Source: Microbacterium sp. NIBRBAC000506063 (GTDB lineage Bacteria > Actinomycetota > Actinomycetes > Actinomycetales > Microbacteriaceae). Taken from it: a DNA stretch of 64,000 nucleotides. The DNA lies in NCBI RefSeq assembly GCF_017968845.1, contig NZ_CP072876.1:1922001-1986000 (forward strand). The letters run 5' to 3'. The position numbers were made by a program, and so were the translations under genes. Of this stretch, positions 38,926 to 49,469 are shown piece after piece. The notes beneath the pieces were generated by a model. That model was not told the DNA's origin. It saw only the letters and a list, made by a program, of their open reading frames with translations, and ran no database searches. Each line of letters starts with the position of its first letter. The stretch's first letter is position 1.

Positions 38926-40041
38926 ATGGCCATCGACCAGCACGGCGACCAGACCGTCGACGGCGTCTCGATCCGTTCCCTGCCGAAGATCTCCCTGCAC
39001 GACCACCTCGACGGCGCGCTGCGACCGGCGACGATCATCGAGCTGGCCGAGCCCCTCGGGCTCGAGGTGCCCGAGAGCGAGGACGAGGCGCTCGCCGAGT
39101 GGTTCGCGCAGCAGAGCGACTCGGGCTCCCTCGTGGAGTACCTGAAGACCTTCGATCTGACCACCGCCGTCATGCAGACGAAGGAGGGGCTCACGCGCGT
39201 CGCGCGGGAGTTCGTCGAGGATCTGGCCGACGACGGCGTCATCTACGGCGAGGTGCGCTGGGCCCCGGAGCAGCACCTGGCGCGGGGGCTGACGCTGGAG
39301 GAGGCCGTGGCCGCCGTCCAGCAGGGCATCGAGGAGGGCGAGGACGCCGTCGACCGCTCGGGGCGCAGCATCCGCGTGGGCCAGCTCGTGAGCGCCATGC
39401 GTCACACCGACCGTTCGCGCGAGATCGCCGAGCTCGCGGTGTCGTTCCGCGGGCGCGGAGCGGTGGGCTTCGACATCGCCGGCCCGGAGGACGGCTTCCC
39501 GCCGTCGAACCACCGCGCGGCCTTCGACTACCTGGCCGAGCACTTCTTCCCGGTGACCGTCCACGCCGGGGAGGCGGCCGGTCCGGACTCGATCCGATCG
39601 GCGCTGCTCGACGGCCGTGCTCTGCGTCTCGGGCACGGTGTGCGCATCGCCGAGGACCTCGAGGTCATCGACCGCGAGGGCGACGAGGTGCAGGTGCGCT
39701 TCGGCGATCTCGCGCGGTGGGTGCGCGACCGGGAGATCCCGCTGGAGCTCTCGCCGTCGTCGAACCTGCAGACCGGCGCGATCGCGGCCTGGGGCACCGA
39801 GCTCGTCGACCACCCCTTCGACCTGCTGTACCAGCTCGGCTTCGCGGTCACGGTCAACGTCGACAACCGCACGATGAGCCGCACCTCGCTCACGCGCGAG
39901 CTCGCCCTGCTCGTGGACGCCTTCGGCTACGACCTGGACGATCTGGAGGCGTTCCAGTTCAACGCGGCATCCGCCGCCTTCCTCCCGGTCGAGGAGCGCG
40001 AGGAGCTCGTCGAGCTCATCGCCGACGGCTTCGAGGCGTAG
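38926..40041 (+). CDS. add: Adenosine deaminase
   Basis: A 371-residue metal-dependent deaminase of the TIM-barrel amidohydrolase family. ISLHDHLDGALRPATI gives the first two metal histidines (usual pattern HxHxxG), TVHAGEAAGPDSI the catalytic His-Ala-Gly-Glu, LGHGVRIAED the next His, and LELSPSSNLQTGA and VNVDNRTM complete the site. ATG 38926 is preferred because GGGAG lies upstream. Last gene of the nucleoside operon, with nested palindromes after the stop. Confidence 0.95.
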   Translation: MAIDQHGDQTVDGVSIRSLPKISLHDHLDGALRPATIIELAEPLGLEVPESEDEALAEWFAQQSDSGSLVEYLKTFDLTTAVMQTKEGLTRVAREFVEDLADDGVIYGEVRWAPEQHLARGLTLEEAVAAVQQGIEEGEDAVDRSGRSIRVGQLVSAMRHTDRSREIAELAVSFRGRGAVGFDIAGPEDGFPPSNHRAAFDYLAEHFFPVTVHAGEAAGPDSIRSALLDGRALRLGHGVRIAEDLEVIDREGDEVQVRFGDLARWVRDREIPLELSPSSNLQTGAIAAWGTELVDHPFDLLYQLGFAVTVNVDNRTMSRTSLTRELALLVDAFGYDLDDLEAFQFNAASAAFLPVEEREELVELIADGFEA

Positions 40042-40070
40042 CAGCGGCTCGTCTGCGGGACGGGCCTGCC

Positions 40071-40190
40071 CGTCTGCAGGAGCCGAGCGGCCGTCCGCAG
40101 GAGCGACCGGCCCGAACCGCCGCAATCGGCCACGATGGGCCGGTTTTCTGAGGGATTCTCCTGCAGACCGCCGCCCGGCTCCTGCAGACG
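40071..40190. repeat. Three-tier nested palindrome between convergent genes (element E), possible bidirectional terminator
   Basis: Outer arms CGTCTGCAGGAGCCG (40071-40085) and CGGCTCCTGCAGACG (40176-40190) match perfectly over 15 bases. A middle pair at about 40093-40103 and 40158-40168 matches at 10 of 11. The inner pair ACCGGCCC/GGGCCGGT (40106-40113, 40137-40144) is perfect and followed by TTTTCTG. It lies between add and a convergent epimerase gene, so it may end transcription from both sides. Plan is like copies A to D but the unit sequence differs. Confidence 0.65.
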
Positions 40191-40201
40191 GCGTGGCGGC
40201 G

Positions 40202-41155
40202 TCAGCGCCGCGCCACGCCGGGGTTGGTCGCCAGGTACTCCTCGAAGGCCTCGCGGGAGGTGCGCGTGGGCGTGAAACCGAAGTCGTGCTTCAGTCGGTC
40301 GTTCGCGAGCACCGGGCGGTAGCGCAGGAAGGGCACCTTCTCAGGGCCGTGCTCGGTCAGGTGCAGCATCCGACCGACGCGCAGGGCGAAGGCGAGAACG
40401 GATGCCGGGAGAGTCAGCAGCGGCTTGCCCAGCCTCTCCGCGATCTCGGGCACGGTCATCCGGCCGTCGCCCGCGACGTTGTACACGCCCGCCGGGCCGT
40501 CGGTCGCCGCGCGTACGAAGGCCGCCGCGACGTCGTCGACCCACACGAAGACGAACGGCGAGTCGGAGCCGGCGATGTGCAGCAGGCGCGTGCCGTCCCA
40601 CAGCGCCGTGATCTGGTTCTGCACCGTCTCGCCGAGGATCGTGCCGATGCGGAAGACGACCTGCGACAGTGCGGGGTGCGAGACCCGGTACGCCGCGAGC
40701 ATCTCCTCCACGAGTCGCTTGTGACGGGAGTAGGGGAAGGCGTCGTTGCCGCGCAGCGGCGCGTCTTCGGTGATCCACTCGGGGTTGTCGGCGTGATAGC
40801 CGTAGGCCGCGCCCGAGGAGGAAACGACGATCCGCTGCACACCCGCGGCCGCGCTCGCCGCGAGCACGTTCGCCGAGCCCTCGACGTCGACGCGGTACTC
40901 CCGCGCGGCGTCGCGCCCGGGGCTCACGATCGCGGCGAGATGCACGACCGTGTCGATCCCGTGCTCGCGCAGGAGGGGTTCAAGAGCTGCGGCATCGGTC
41001 ACATCCAGTTCGACGTCGAGGATGCCCTCCCGCGGCGAGGTGGGCACCCGCACATCGCCCGAGACCACGAGAGCGACGTCGTCCCGTGCGGCCAGGGCCG
41101 CGGCGACGTGCGAGCCGAGGAACCCGCTGCCGCCGGTGAGGAGCACACGGGTCAT
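40202..41155 (-). CDS. NAD-dependent epimerase/dehydratase family protein
   Basis: A 317-residue extended short-chain dehydrogenase. TRVLLTGGSGFLGSHVAAAL is the Rossmann glycine motif; the catalytic Tyr and Lys fit YSRHKRLVEE, preceded by VVSSSGAAYG. The substrate cannot be read from sequence; family members modify nucleotide sugars or act on sterols/aldehydes. It overlaps the SBF transporter stop by 4 bases, and that overlaps the monooxygenase, so these three form an operon (order FMO, SBF, epimerase). Confidence 0.82.
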   Translation of the reverse strand: MTRVLLTGGSGFLGSHVAAALAARDDVALVVSGDVRVPTSPREGILDVELDVTDAAALEPLLREHGIDTVVHLAAIVSPGRDAAREYRVDVEGSANVLAASAAAGVQRIVVSSSGAAYGYHADNPEWITEDAPLRGNDAFPYSRHKRLVEEMLAAYRVSHPALSQVVFRIGTILGETVQNQITALWDGTRLLHIAGSDSPFVFVWVDDVAAAFVRAATDGPAGVYNVAGDGRMTVPEIAERLGKPLLTLPASVLAFALRVGRMLHLTEHGPEKVPFLRYRPVLANDRLKHDFGFTPTRTSREAFEEYLATNPGVARR

Positions 41156-42092
41156 ACGAGCGCCTTGCCGGACGTGTCGCCGGTGACCGCGCCGGTGCGC
41201 TTCTTGGTGTGACGCGCCCACAGCGTCGCCACGATGAGTCCTGCGACGATGTCCCAGATTCCCCACCAGCCGGCGACGATCGCCATGCCGCCGAGGCCTC
41301 CGAAGAAGGTGAAGACGAGGCCGAGACCGAGCCCGGCGTTGCGGATGCCGACCTCGAAGGTCATCGCCTTCCGCTCTCTGGTGGCCAGCCCCCGAGACGG
41401 GCGGTCGTGTAACCGAGGAGCAGTGCGACGCCGTCGTGGATCGTCACGACGAGCACGATGATGCCCAGCACCGCGATGAACACGGCCCAGTTGCCCACGA
41501 GCGCGACGACGATGAACCCGACGAGGGCGAGCAGGCTGAACCACTTCACGAAGGGCTGCACCTTGGCGGCCAGGCCGGGGAGCTTCGCGCGGAGCAGGAG
41601 GCCGACGGCGAAGGGGAGGCCGATGATGAGGAAGATGTCCAGCAGCATCTGCCACGGGTTCAGCGTCACGGTCTGCAGCAGCTCGCGGGCGCCGGGATGC
41701 AGAGAGCCCCAGAACGCCACCGACAGCGGGAGGAAGACGATGTACAGCGGGTTGGCCACCGCCGTCATCGAGACCGAGAGCGCCACGTTGCCGCCGGCGC
41801 GGTGCGTCAGCACCTGCGAGATGTTGCCGGGCGGGCAGCAGGCGACGAGGATCATCCCCAGTGCCATCGACGGTGTCACCGGCAGCACGAGGGTGAGGAG
41901 GAACGTCACCGCCGGCAGCAGCAGGAGCTGGGCGAGGATGGCGATCGCGAAGGGTTTCGGATGCCGCGCCACGGCCTTGAAGTCGCTCGGTGCCGTGTCC
42001 AGGGCGATGCCGAGCATGATGAGCGCGAGCACCACGTTGAGGATGATCAGGCTCCCGGGGGTGAAGTTCAGGACGATCTCGTCGACGTTCAT
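41152..42092 (-). CDS. Bile acid:sodium symporter (SBF) family transporter, with one apparent sequencing frameshift
   Basis: A 313-residue membrane transporter with about nine to ten helices. Key family segments: GIALDTAPSDFKAVARHPKP, ILVACCPPGNISQVLTHRAGG (the substrate and sodium site) and NPLYIVFLPLS. The C run 41389-41393 lacks one base; the corrected frame links TTARLGGL to ATRERKAMTFEVGIRNAGL, which is the conserved second inverted-repeat motif. Substrate unknown, probably an organic anion. Confidence 0.88.
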
Positions 42093-43383
42093 GCCCGCTC
42101 CTCCAGTGCTGCACGCTCGCGGCGGACGGCCGCGCGGTAGGCGTCTTTGTTGACGTAGTAGGACATCCGGTCCAGCCCCAGGTAGTCGTAGCCTCCGGTG
42201 ACATCGGGCCAGGACTCGCCCTGCACCCGCGCGCGGAAGCGCGCCGCGCGCGCCGGGTCGCGCTCGACGGCCTCGATATAGGTGGCGATGAGCTCGGCCT
42301 GCTCGTAGCGGCCCTGCCAGCCCAGCCCCGAGGCCTCGACCATCCCGACGACGTAGAGGCCGTTGAAGGAAGGGGGAACGCGTTGAGGAAGAGGTGCGGG
42401 CTGGCACCGGACCAGTGCAGGTGGGAGCGTTCCACGAAGGGGTAGTCCAGCGTGTAGCCGGTCGCCAGCAGGACGAGGTCGTAGTCGCCCGAACCGCCGT
42501 CGCGGAAGTGCACCCTCTGCCCGTCGAAGCGGGCGATATCGGCGCGGATCTGCAGATCGCCCTGGCCGAGGTGGTTCAGGATCAGGGTGTTGACGATGGG
42601 ATGCGACTCGTAGATCCTGTAGTGCGGCTTCGGGAAGCCGAAGCGCACCGGGTCGCCGGTGAACGCCTGCAGCACGCGCTTGTCGACGAACTGCTTGATC
42701 GGGCGGGGGAGCGGGCGGCCCTGGTTGAGGGTGTCGCTGGGCCGGCCGAAGAGGTAGCGGGGCACGAAGTAGTAGCCGCGACGCACGCTCATGTCGACGG
42801 ATGCCGCGTGGTGGACGGCGTCGACGGCGATGTCGCAGCCGGAGTTGCCCGCGCCGATCAGCAGCACGCGCTTGCCGCGCAGCTGGTCGGGCTGCTTGTA
42901 GGCGCTCGTGTGCAGGAGCTCGCCGGTGAACTCGCCGGGGAAGTCGGGGACGTTCGGCTCGGCCAGGGTGCCGTTGGCGAGGATGACGCCCGCGTACCAG
43001 CGGGTCTCCTCGCTGCCGTCCTCGGCGACGGAGGTGAGGTTCCAGCCGCCGTCGTGCGGCTCGAGAGAGGTGACCTGGGTGCGGAAGCGGAACCGGGAGG
43101 TGAGACCGAAGTGGTCGGCGAACTCCTGGAAGTACTCGCGCAGCGCCCGGTGGCCCGGATAGTCGACGGTCGAGCGCATGGGGAACTCGGTGAACTCGGT
43201 CGTGGTGCGCGAGGAGATGAGGTGCGCCGACTCGTACATCGTGCTGCGCGGGTTGGTGATGTCCCACAGCCCGCCGACGCCGTGCGAGGCCTCGTATCCG
43301 TCGACCGCGATGCCGGCCCTCTGCAGCGCCCTGGCTGCCGACAGCCCCGAGGGACCGGCGCCGATGACGGCGTACTTGCTCAT
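42089..43383 (-). CDS. Flavin-containing monooxygenase, with one apparent sequencing frameshift
   Basis: A 431-residue class B-like monooxygenase: FAD motif YAVIGAGPSGLSAARAL, an FMO-like stretch TEFTEFPMRSTVDYPGH, and NADPH motif VLLIGAGNSGCDIAVDA. The G run 42372-42376 lacks one base; the corrected frame reads FLNAFPPSFNGLYVVGM. It likely oxygenates a soft heteroatom substrate. ATG 43383 has GGGGAG six bases upstream. The transporter and epimerase follow, suggesting uptake, oxidation and reduction of one compound; this is inference. Confidence 0.88.
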
Positions 43384-43459
43384 ATGACTCCCCTGCACAT
43401 CATTGTGCTCCTGAGCCCTCGGCTGGAACTCGATCCCGCAGCCGAAGGGACTGAGGAAG

Positions 43460-43488
43460 ATGTTAGTCGGTGTTAACCGAAAGTTGAA
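43460..43488 (-). promoter_or_regulatory. Candidate promoter of the monooxygenase operon
   Basis: On the minus strand TTCAAC (43483-43488) and TAACAT (43460-43465) are 17 bases apart. Between them lies CGGTGTTAACCG (43468-43479), a short palindrome with CGGT/ACCG arms that looks like a TetR-type half-site pair. The leader to ATG 43383 would be about 70 bases. Confidence 0.5.
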
Positions 43489-43513
43489 AGCGATCGGGTC
43501 CGGAGGGTGAGGG

Positions 43514-44283
43514 TCAGGGAGCGACCGACGCGGCGAACGTGCCGAGGGCCTCCGTCAGTCGGGCGATCATGTCGGCGTCCGAGATCGTCGGCGTGCCGTC
43601 GCCCGCCTGCACGCCGTAGTCGCCGAACGAGGAGTGGCCCGCCCCGGCGATCTCGATCAGCCACGCGTCTCCGGGGAGGAGAGATCGCGCTGAGGCGATG
43701 TCGTCTCGCGTCGTGAGACCGTCTTCCGAGCCGGAGAGGCTCAGCACGGGCAGACCGGTCTCGGAGAGATCGGCGGCGCAGTACGACGCGAAGAGGGCGA
43801 GCCCTTCTGCGTCGCCTGCGAGCATGCACGCCCGCACCCCGCCGAGGGAGTGGCCCCCGACGATCCATCGATCGACGTCGGGGCGAGCCCGGTGAAGGCC
43901 GAGAGGGGGCGCAGGTCGAAGAACGCGAGGTTGAGCCATGGCTTCGTGATGACGACGGTGATCCCGTCGTCGGCGACGACCCCGGAGAGCTTCGACGCGT
44001 AGGCCCAGGGGTCGACCTTGGCGCCGGGAATGTGGACGAGTCCGACGGTGGAGGTTCCGGCAGCCGGGGTCAGCACGATCCCGGCGGAGTCGTCGGTCAC
44101 CACGATGCGGTCGTCTGCTCGTACAGCCGCGAGCGGTTCGGGCTCGGCCGGCATGACGCCGACCTGGCTCCATACGACGATCCCGACGGCGGCGACGAGG
44201 AGCAGTCCGCCGATCGCGCCGAACACCCAGGCGAGGGTGCGGCGGCCGCGGTGGGGCGCTGAACGGTCACAAGCACCCAGCAT
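43514..44283 (-). CDS. Membrane-anchored alpha/beta hydrolase, with at least one apparent sequencing frameshift
   Basis: About 250 residues: an N-terminal membrane anchor ([22 protein letters not shown]) followed by an alpha/beta hydrolase domain. The nucleophile elbow is [13 protein letters not shown], the acid may be in SGSEDGLT, and the His in [15 protein letters not shown]. The G run 43880-43883 lacks one base. The annotated start is ATG 44283; a better start may be GTG 44270, eight bases after a -10 box TATGCT (44279-44284), if the G run 44253-44256 also lacks one base, giving [14 protein letters not shown]. Substrate unknown; secreted-side esterase or dienelactone hydrolase-like. Confidence 0.78.
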
Positions 44284-44331
44284 AGGCGGGCCGTGGCTCC
44301 GCCCTGTGATGCCCGTGGTCGAGGAGGACGG

Positions 44332-45481
44332 TCAGCCGAGCTCCGCCTGCCGCTCCTCGACGACCGCCCGCACCTTCGCGAAGAGCGGATGCCGCGCATC
44401 CAGACCTGTGACCTCTGCCGTGACCGCGTCCGCTGTGCCCGTGCGCAGCAGCTCCTGCAGGGCGACGGACTGCTCGTCGTCGGGGTCGGTGAACTCCAGG
44501 GCCGCCGCCATCGCCGCCACCAGCGCGTTCGGGGGAAGGCCGAGCTCGGCCGCTCTCGCGGCAGGCCCCACGAACCTCTCGTGGCGGGAGAGCTTGCGCA
44601 GCGGCTGGCGGCCGACGCGGTGCACGGTGTCGGGAAGCTCGGGGTTGCGGAAGCGCTCGAGGATCGTCGCGCGGTAGTCGGCCAGATCCTCGCCGGAGAG
44701 CCCGTGGGTCGCGGCGAGAACGGCGGAGGTCTCCTCCAGCGCCGCCTGCACGCGTGCGGCGATCGACGGCTCGGCGAGGGCGTCGGCGATGCGCTCGATC
44801 CCGGCCTGCGCGCCGAAGTACGCCGTCGCGGCGTGCCCGGTGTTCACCGTGAAGAGCTTGCGCTCGATGAAGGGGCCAGATCGTCCACGAAGTGCGCCCG
44901 GGGATCGTCGGCGGGGTGTCGCCGAAGGGCGCCCGCTCGATCGTCCACTCGAAGTAGGGCTCGACGGTCACATCGATCCCCGCACCTTCGGGCTGGGCGG
45001 GGACGATGCGGTCCACGGCGGTGCCGGCGAAGACGGCGCGGGAGAGGACGGATGCGGCATCCGCCCCCGCCGCCTTCTCGATCTCTCCGTGCAGGGTCTC
45101 GGTCGCCCCGATCGCGTTCTCGCAGGCCATGACCTGCAGCGGCGGCAGCGCGTCCGCGCGCCGGGCGAGCCCGGCGGCGATCACGGGGGCGATGAAGCGC
45201 AGGACGGTCGGACCCACGGCGGTGGTGACGACGTCCGCCGTCGCCACTTCCGCCGCCACTCCGTCCGGGTCCGCGCCGCTGTCGACGCCGCGGAATCCGG
45301 TCACGACGCGGTCGATGCCCCCGGGGCCCGCCTCGTGGACGGTGTAGGAGTCGGCGGCGTTGAGCGCGTCGATGAGGGGCGCCGCGACATCCGAGAAGAC
45401 CAGCTCGTAGCCGCCCTCGTGCAGCAGCAGGCCGACGAAGCCGCGACCGATGTTGCCGGCCCCGAAGTGGACGGCCTTCAC
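44332..45481 (-). CDS. mtlD: Mannitol-1-phosphate 5-dehydrogenase, with two apparent sequencing frameshifts
   Basis: A 383-residue NAD-dependent dehydrogenase converting mannitol-1-phosphate to fructose-6-phosphate, at the usual length. [19 protein letters not shown] is the NAD site; [14 protein letters not shown] and [14 protein letters not shown] (catalytic Lys region) are typical. Runs at 44897-44899 (C) and 44872-44875 (G) lack one base each; corrected text reads [18 protein letters not shown]. Its start overlaps the mtlF stop by 4 bases. Confidence 0.94.
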
Positions 45482-45918
45482 TGCTCGTTCACCGCCGCGA
45501 GCGCCTCGTACAGCTCCTCGGGCGTGTCGAGCGACTTCAGCCGGGCGACGTCGTCCTCGTCGGAGAACAGGATCGCGATCTGGGAGAGGATCTCCAGGTG
45601 CTCGTCGCCGCGCCCGGCGATGCCGATCACGAAGGTCACCGGCTCGCCGTCCCAGTCCACGCCGCCGTCGTAGCGCACGACCGACAGCGCCGAGTCGAGG
45701 ATGGCGTCCTTGGTCTCGTTCGTGCCGTGGGGGATCGCCAGCTCATTGCCCATGTAGGTCGAGACGGTCTGCTCCCGCTGCTGCATGGCGTCGTAGTAGG
45801 CCGAGGTCACCGCCCCTGCGGCCTCGAGGATGTCCGCCGCCTCCCGCATCGCCTGATCCCGCGTGGCGGAGCCGGAGCGGATGCGGACCTGGCCGAGGGT
45901 GAGGATGCTGCGTGCCAT
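45478..45918 (-). CDS. mtlF: PTS mannitol-type EIIA component
   Basis: A 146-residue EIIA of the mannitol/fructose family. The phosphorylation His lies in [14 protein letters not shown]. It accepts phosphate from HPr and passes it to the EIIB domain of the upstream EIICB. Stand-alone EIIA (not fused to EIICB) is normal for Gram-positive mannitol systems. It is 65 bases after mtlA and overlaps mtlD. Confidence 0.93.
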   Translation of the reverse strand: MARSILTLGQVRIRSGSATRDQAMREAADILEAAGAVTSAYYDAMQQREQTVSTYMGNELAIPHGTNETKDAILDSALSVVRYDGGVDWDGEPVTFVIGIAGRGDEHLEILSQIAILFSDEDDVARLKSLDTPEELYEALAAVNEQ

Positions 45919-45983
45919 GGTGGCTCCCTTCGTTCTTAGGATGCCGGCGCGCTCCCCAGCAGCCCGCCGGCATCCAGCCTGTC

Positions 45984-47500
45984 TCAGTCGCCTTCGGCCT
46001 CGCGCTGCGCGCGGACCATCTCGACCACCTCTTCATACTTCGGGGAATTCATGAAGTTGTCCACCGAGATGTGCACGGCGTCGGGGGCTTGGCCGCGGGC
46101 GCGATCGGTCAGCTGCTGCTGGGTGATCACGAGATCCGCGCTGGCGTCGAGGTTCGCGACGGCCTGGTTGGTGACCGTGACATCCTCGATGCCCGCCTTC
46201 TTGAACTTGTTGCGCAGGACGCTCGCGCCCATCGCCGAGGAGCCCATGCCGGCGTCGCAGGCGAACACGATGTTCTCGATACGGGTGGCGATCGCGGCGG
46301 GGCGGCGGCGGTCGCCGCGGCGAGGTTCGACAGCGTCGACGAGGTCTTGCCCTTGTTCGCCTCGGTCTTGGCGATCGCTGCAGCCAGGTCGCCCGCGCCC
46401 TCCGTGGCCAGATCCTTCTTGCGCGAGGCCCGCAGGATGATCGCGGAGATCACGAACGACACCGTCGCGGCCAGCACGACCGAGAGGATCACTCCCACGT
46501 AACTGCCCACGGGCGTCTGGATCAGCACCGCGAAGATGCTGCCCGGTGCGGCCGGTGCGCGCAGCCCCGACTCGAAGATCGCGTTGGTCGCGACACCCGT
46601 CATGCCACCGGCGATGGCGGCGATGATCAGGAGCGGCTTCATCAGCACGTAGGGGAAGTAGATCTCGTGGATGCCGCCCAGGAACTGGATGACGATCGCT
46701 CCCGGTGCCGAGGCCCGGGCGGCGCCGACGCCGAAGATCGCGAACGCGAGGAGGATGCCCAGGCCCGGGCCGGGGTTGGCCTCGACGAGGAACAGGATCG
46801 ACTGACCGGTCTCGATCGACTGCTGGGTGCCGATCGGGGTGAACACGCCGTGGTTGATGGCGTTGTTGAGGAACAGCACCTTCGCCGGCTCCACGATGAT
46901 GCTCAGAAGCGGCAGCAGACCGTACTGGACGAGCCAGTCCACGATCGCTCCGAGGCCGTTGCTGATCCACTCGACCAGCGGCCCGAAGATGTAGTAGCCG
47001 AGGATGGCCAGGAGCATGCCAAGGATGCCGGCGGAGAAGTTGTCCACCAGCATCTCGAAGCCGGGCTTGATCTTGCCCTCCCAGAGCTGGTCGACCTTCT
47101 TCATGAGCCAGGCGGCGATCGGACCCATGATCATCGCGCCGAGGAACATCGGGATGTCGGTGGCGACGATCACACCCATCGTGGCGATCGTCGCCACGAC
47201 ACCGCCGCGGGCGTTGTAGACGATGCGACCGGCGGTGTTGGCGATCAGCAGCGGCAGCAGGTAGACGATCATCGGGCCGACCATCTCGGCCAGCCGTTCG
47301 CTGCCCGACCACTGCCAGGCCTCGACCGGACTTTCGGCGCCCACCCACCCGTTCGGGATGAACAGGGCGGTGATGAGGCCCCAGGCGATGAACGCCGAGA
47401 TGTTGGGCATGATCATGCCCGCGAGGAAGGCGCCGAAGCGCTGGACGCCGACTTGCGCCCTTCTCGCCCCGGAAACCTGTGTTGGTGACGTCGTCGTCAT
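45984..47500 (-). CDS. mtlA: PTS mannitol transporter EIICB, with one apparent sequencing frameshift
   Basis: A 505-residue membrane permease/kinase. EIIC (residues ~20-340): VQRFGAFLAGMIMPNISAFIAWG, NNAINHGVFTPIG, GGIHEIYFPYVLMKP, typical of MtlA. EIIB (~405-500): VFACDAGMGSSAMGASVLR holds the phosphocysteine. The G run 46299-46302 in the linker lacks one base. It takes up mannitol with phosphorylation. No obvious ribosome-binding site; ptsI ends 33 bases upstream, so it belongs to the same unit as ptsI and ptsH. Confidence 0.94.
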
Positions 47501-47533
47501 GATTGTCGTCTCTCTCTTTCGGGTGGTGGGGGA

Positions 47534-49185
47534 TCAGGCCGCAGCCGCTGCTGCCGCCAGGGAACGTGCCTCCGCGGCATCCGACGCCCCCAGCGCCGCC
47601 TCGGCGATGCGCCGGGCATCGTCGAGGGAGTGCTGGGCGAGCGTCTGACGCACGTCGGCAAGGGCCACGGGGGCCATGGAAAGACTCGTGGCGCCCAGGC
47701 CCGTGAGCACGACCGCCAGAAGGGGTCCGCGGCGGCTTCGCCGCAGATCCCGACGGGCTTGCCGGTCGTGCGCCCGGCATCGCCGACCTCGCGCACGAGG
47801 CGGAGGACGGCCGGATGCCAGGGTCCTGGAAGGAGGCGACCGAGCCGAGCATGCGGTCGGCGGCCATCGTGTACTGGGTGAGGTCGTTCGTGCCGATCGA
47901 GGCGAAGTCCGCGTCGCGCAGCAGTCGCTCGGCGAGCAGGGCGCTGGCGGGGATCTCGACCATGACGCCGGCCGTGCGGATGCCGTACTCCCGCGCGAGC
48001 GCGGTGAAGTACTGCGTCTCCTCGACCGTGGCGACCATGGGCGCCATGACCCACAGATCTGCCTCGGTCTGGGCATCCGCCTCGGCGAGGGCCGTGAGCT
48101 GCTCGCGCAGGATGTCCTCGCTCGCGCGGAGCGCCCGCAGGCCGCGCAGGCCCAGGGCGGGGTTCTCCTCGTGCGCGTCGTTGAGGAAGGCCAGCGGCTT
48201 GTCGGCGCCGGCGTCGAGGACCCGCACGACGACCTTCTTGCCGGGGAAGGCGGCCAGCAGCTCCTGGTACGCCTCCCGCTGCTGGGCGACCGTGGGCGCC
48301 TGCGCCGAGGAGAGGAAGAGGAACTCGGTGCGGAACAGCCCCACGCCCTCGGCGCCGCGTGCGACGGCATCCGGGGCATCCGCCGGGGAGCCGAGGTTGG
48401 CGAGCAGGGCGACGGGCGTACCGTCCTTCAGCGCGCCCGGGGTGAGCGGCGCGTCCGTGGCCGCGGCGCGGTCGGCGGCGCGGCGCTGGGCGCGGGCGAG
48501 CTCCTCGTCGCTCGGGGCGCTCGTGATGACACCCGCCGCGGCGTCGACGATGACCGTCTCGCCCTCGGTGAGGTCTGCGGCACCGGCGGCGCCCACCACA
48601 GCGACGATGCCCTTCTCCCGGGCGAGGATCGCCGTGTGCGAGGTGGGGCCGCCGTCGGTCGTGACCAGCGCGATCACCTGATCGAGATCGAGCGTCGCGG
48701 TGTCGGCCGGGGCCAGGTCGCGGGCGACCAGTACGAAAGGATGCCCGGGATCGGGCACCCCGGGCGCCGGCACGCCCCGGAGGCGTGCGATCACGCGCAG
48801 GGCGATGTCGTCGAGATCCGCGGCGCGCTCGCCGAGGTAGCCGCCGACGGCCTCGAGCGTCGCACGGAACCCGCGAAGGCGTCGTGCACCGCCCACTCCG
48901 CCGTGCCGCCGTCGCCGATGCGGGCGTCGACCTCATCGTGCAGAGTGGGATCCTCGGCGATCATGGCCTGAGCCTCCAGCACGTCCTGGGCCGCACCGCC
49001 GGCGGCGGCACCGCGCGTCTCCAGCTCCCGGGCCACATGCTCGACGGCCTCGCGGAAGCGGGTGCGCTCCTCGTCGGGGTGAGCGCACTGGGCGTGCTCT
49101 CGGGTGCGGGCGGCGCCTCGGTCATACGGGCGACCGGTCCGTGCGCGACGCCCAGACCGATGCCGACTCCTCGGAGCTCGCTCAT
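47534..49185 (-). CDS. ptsI: Phosphoenolpyruvate-protein phosphotransferase (Enzyme I), with four apparent sequencing frameshifts
   Basis: A 551-residue Enzyme I that takes phosphate from PEP and gives it to HPr. The phospho-His motif is GGPTSHTAILAREKGIVAV; the PEP-binding part has GVGLFRTEFLFL, RVLDAGADKPL, FASIGTNDLTQYTMAADR, and KPVGICGEAAADPL. Runs at 47722-47725, 47821-47823, 48870-48872 and 49076-49079 each lack one base. The start overlaps the ptsH stop (ATGA). Usually ptsI is a single chromosomal gene, so its presence inside the mannitol cluster may make this the cell's only Enzyme I. Confidence 0.94.
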
Positions 49186-49466
49186 CCGGCGGCGTCCTGG
49201 TCGTGGTCGGTGGCCAGAAGCTCGGCGAGCGTGTCCAGCACGCCCTCGGCGCCGTCGCCGTCTGCGGTGAGGGTGACATAGTCGCCCTTCTCCACGCCCA
49301 GCGCGATGACCCCGAGGATGCTCGCCGCGTTGACCGGCTTTCCGGCATCCTTGGCGATCGTCACGGGGATGCCCGCATCCTTCGCCGCCTGGGCGAACAG
49401 CTTCGCCGGGCGGGCGTGCAGGCCGTGGGAGGAGCCGATGTGTACGGTGCGGGAGAGAGCGGTCAT
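49182..49466 (-). CDS. ptsH: Phosphocarrier protein HPr
   Basis: A 94-residue HPr. The active His is in GSSHGLHARPAKLF; a Ser at the regulatory position is in NAASILGVIALGV. It starts 3 bases after the stop of the EIIB-like gene and overlaps ptsI by 4 bases. A second HPr paralogue is encoded at 51908-52168. Confidence 0.95.
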   Translation of the reverse strand: MTALSRTVHIGSSHGLHARPAKLFAQAAKDAGIPVTIAKDAGKPVNAASILGVIALGVEKGDYVTLTADGDGAEGVLDTLAELLATDHDQDAAG

Positions 49467-49469
49467 GGT

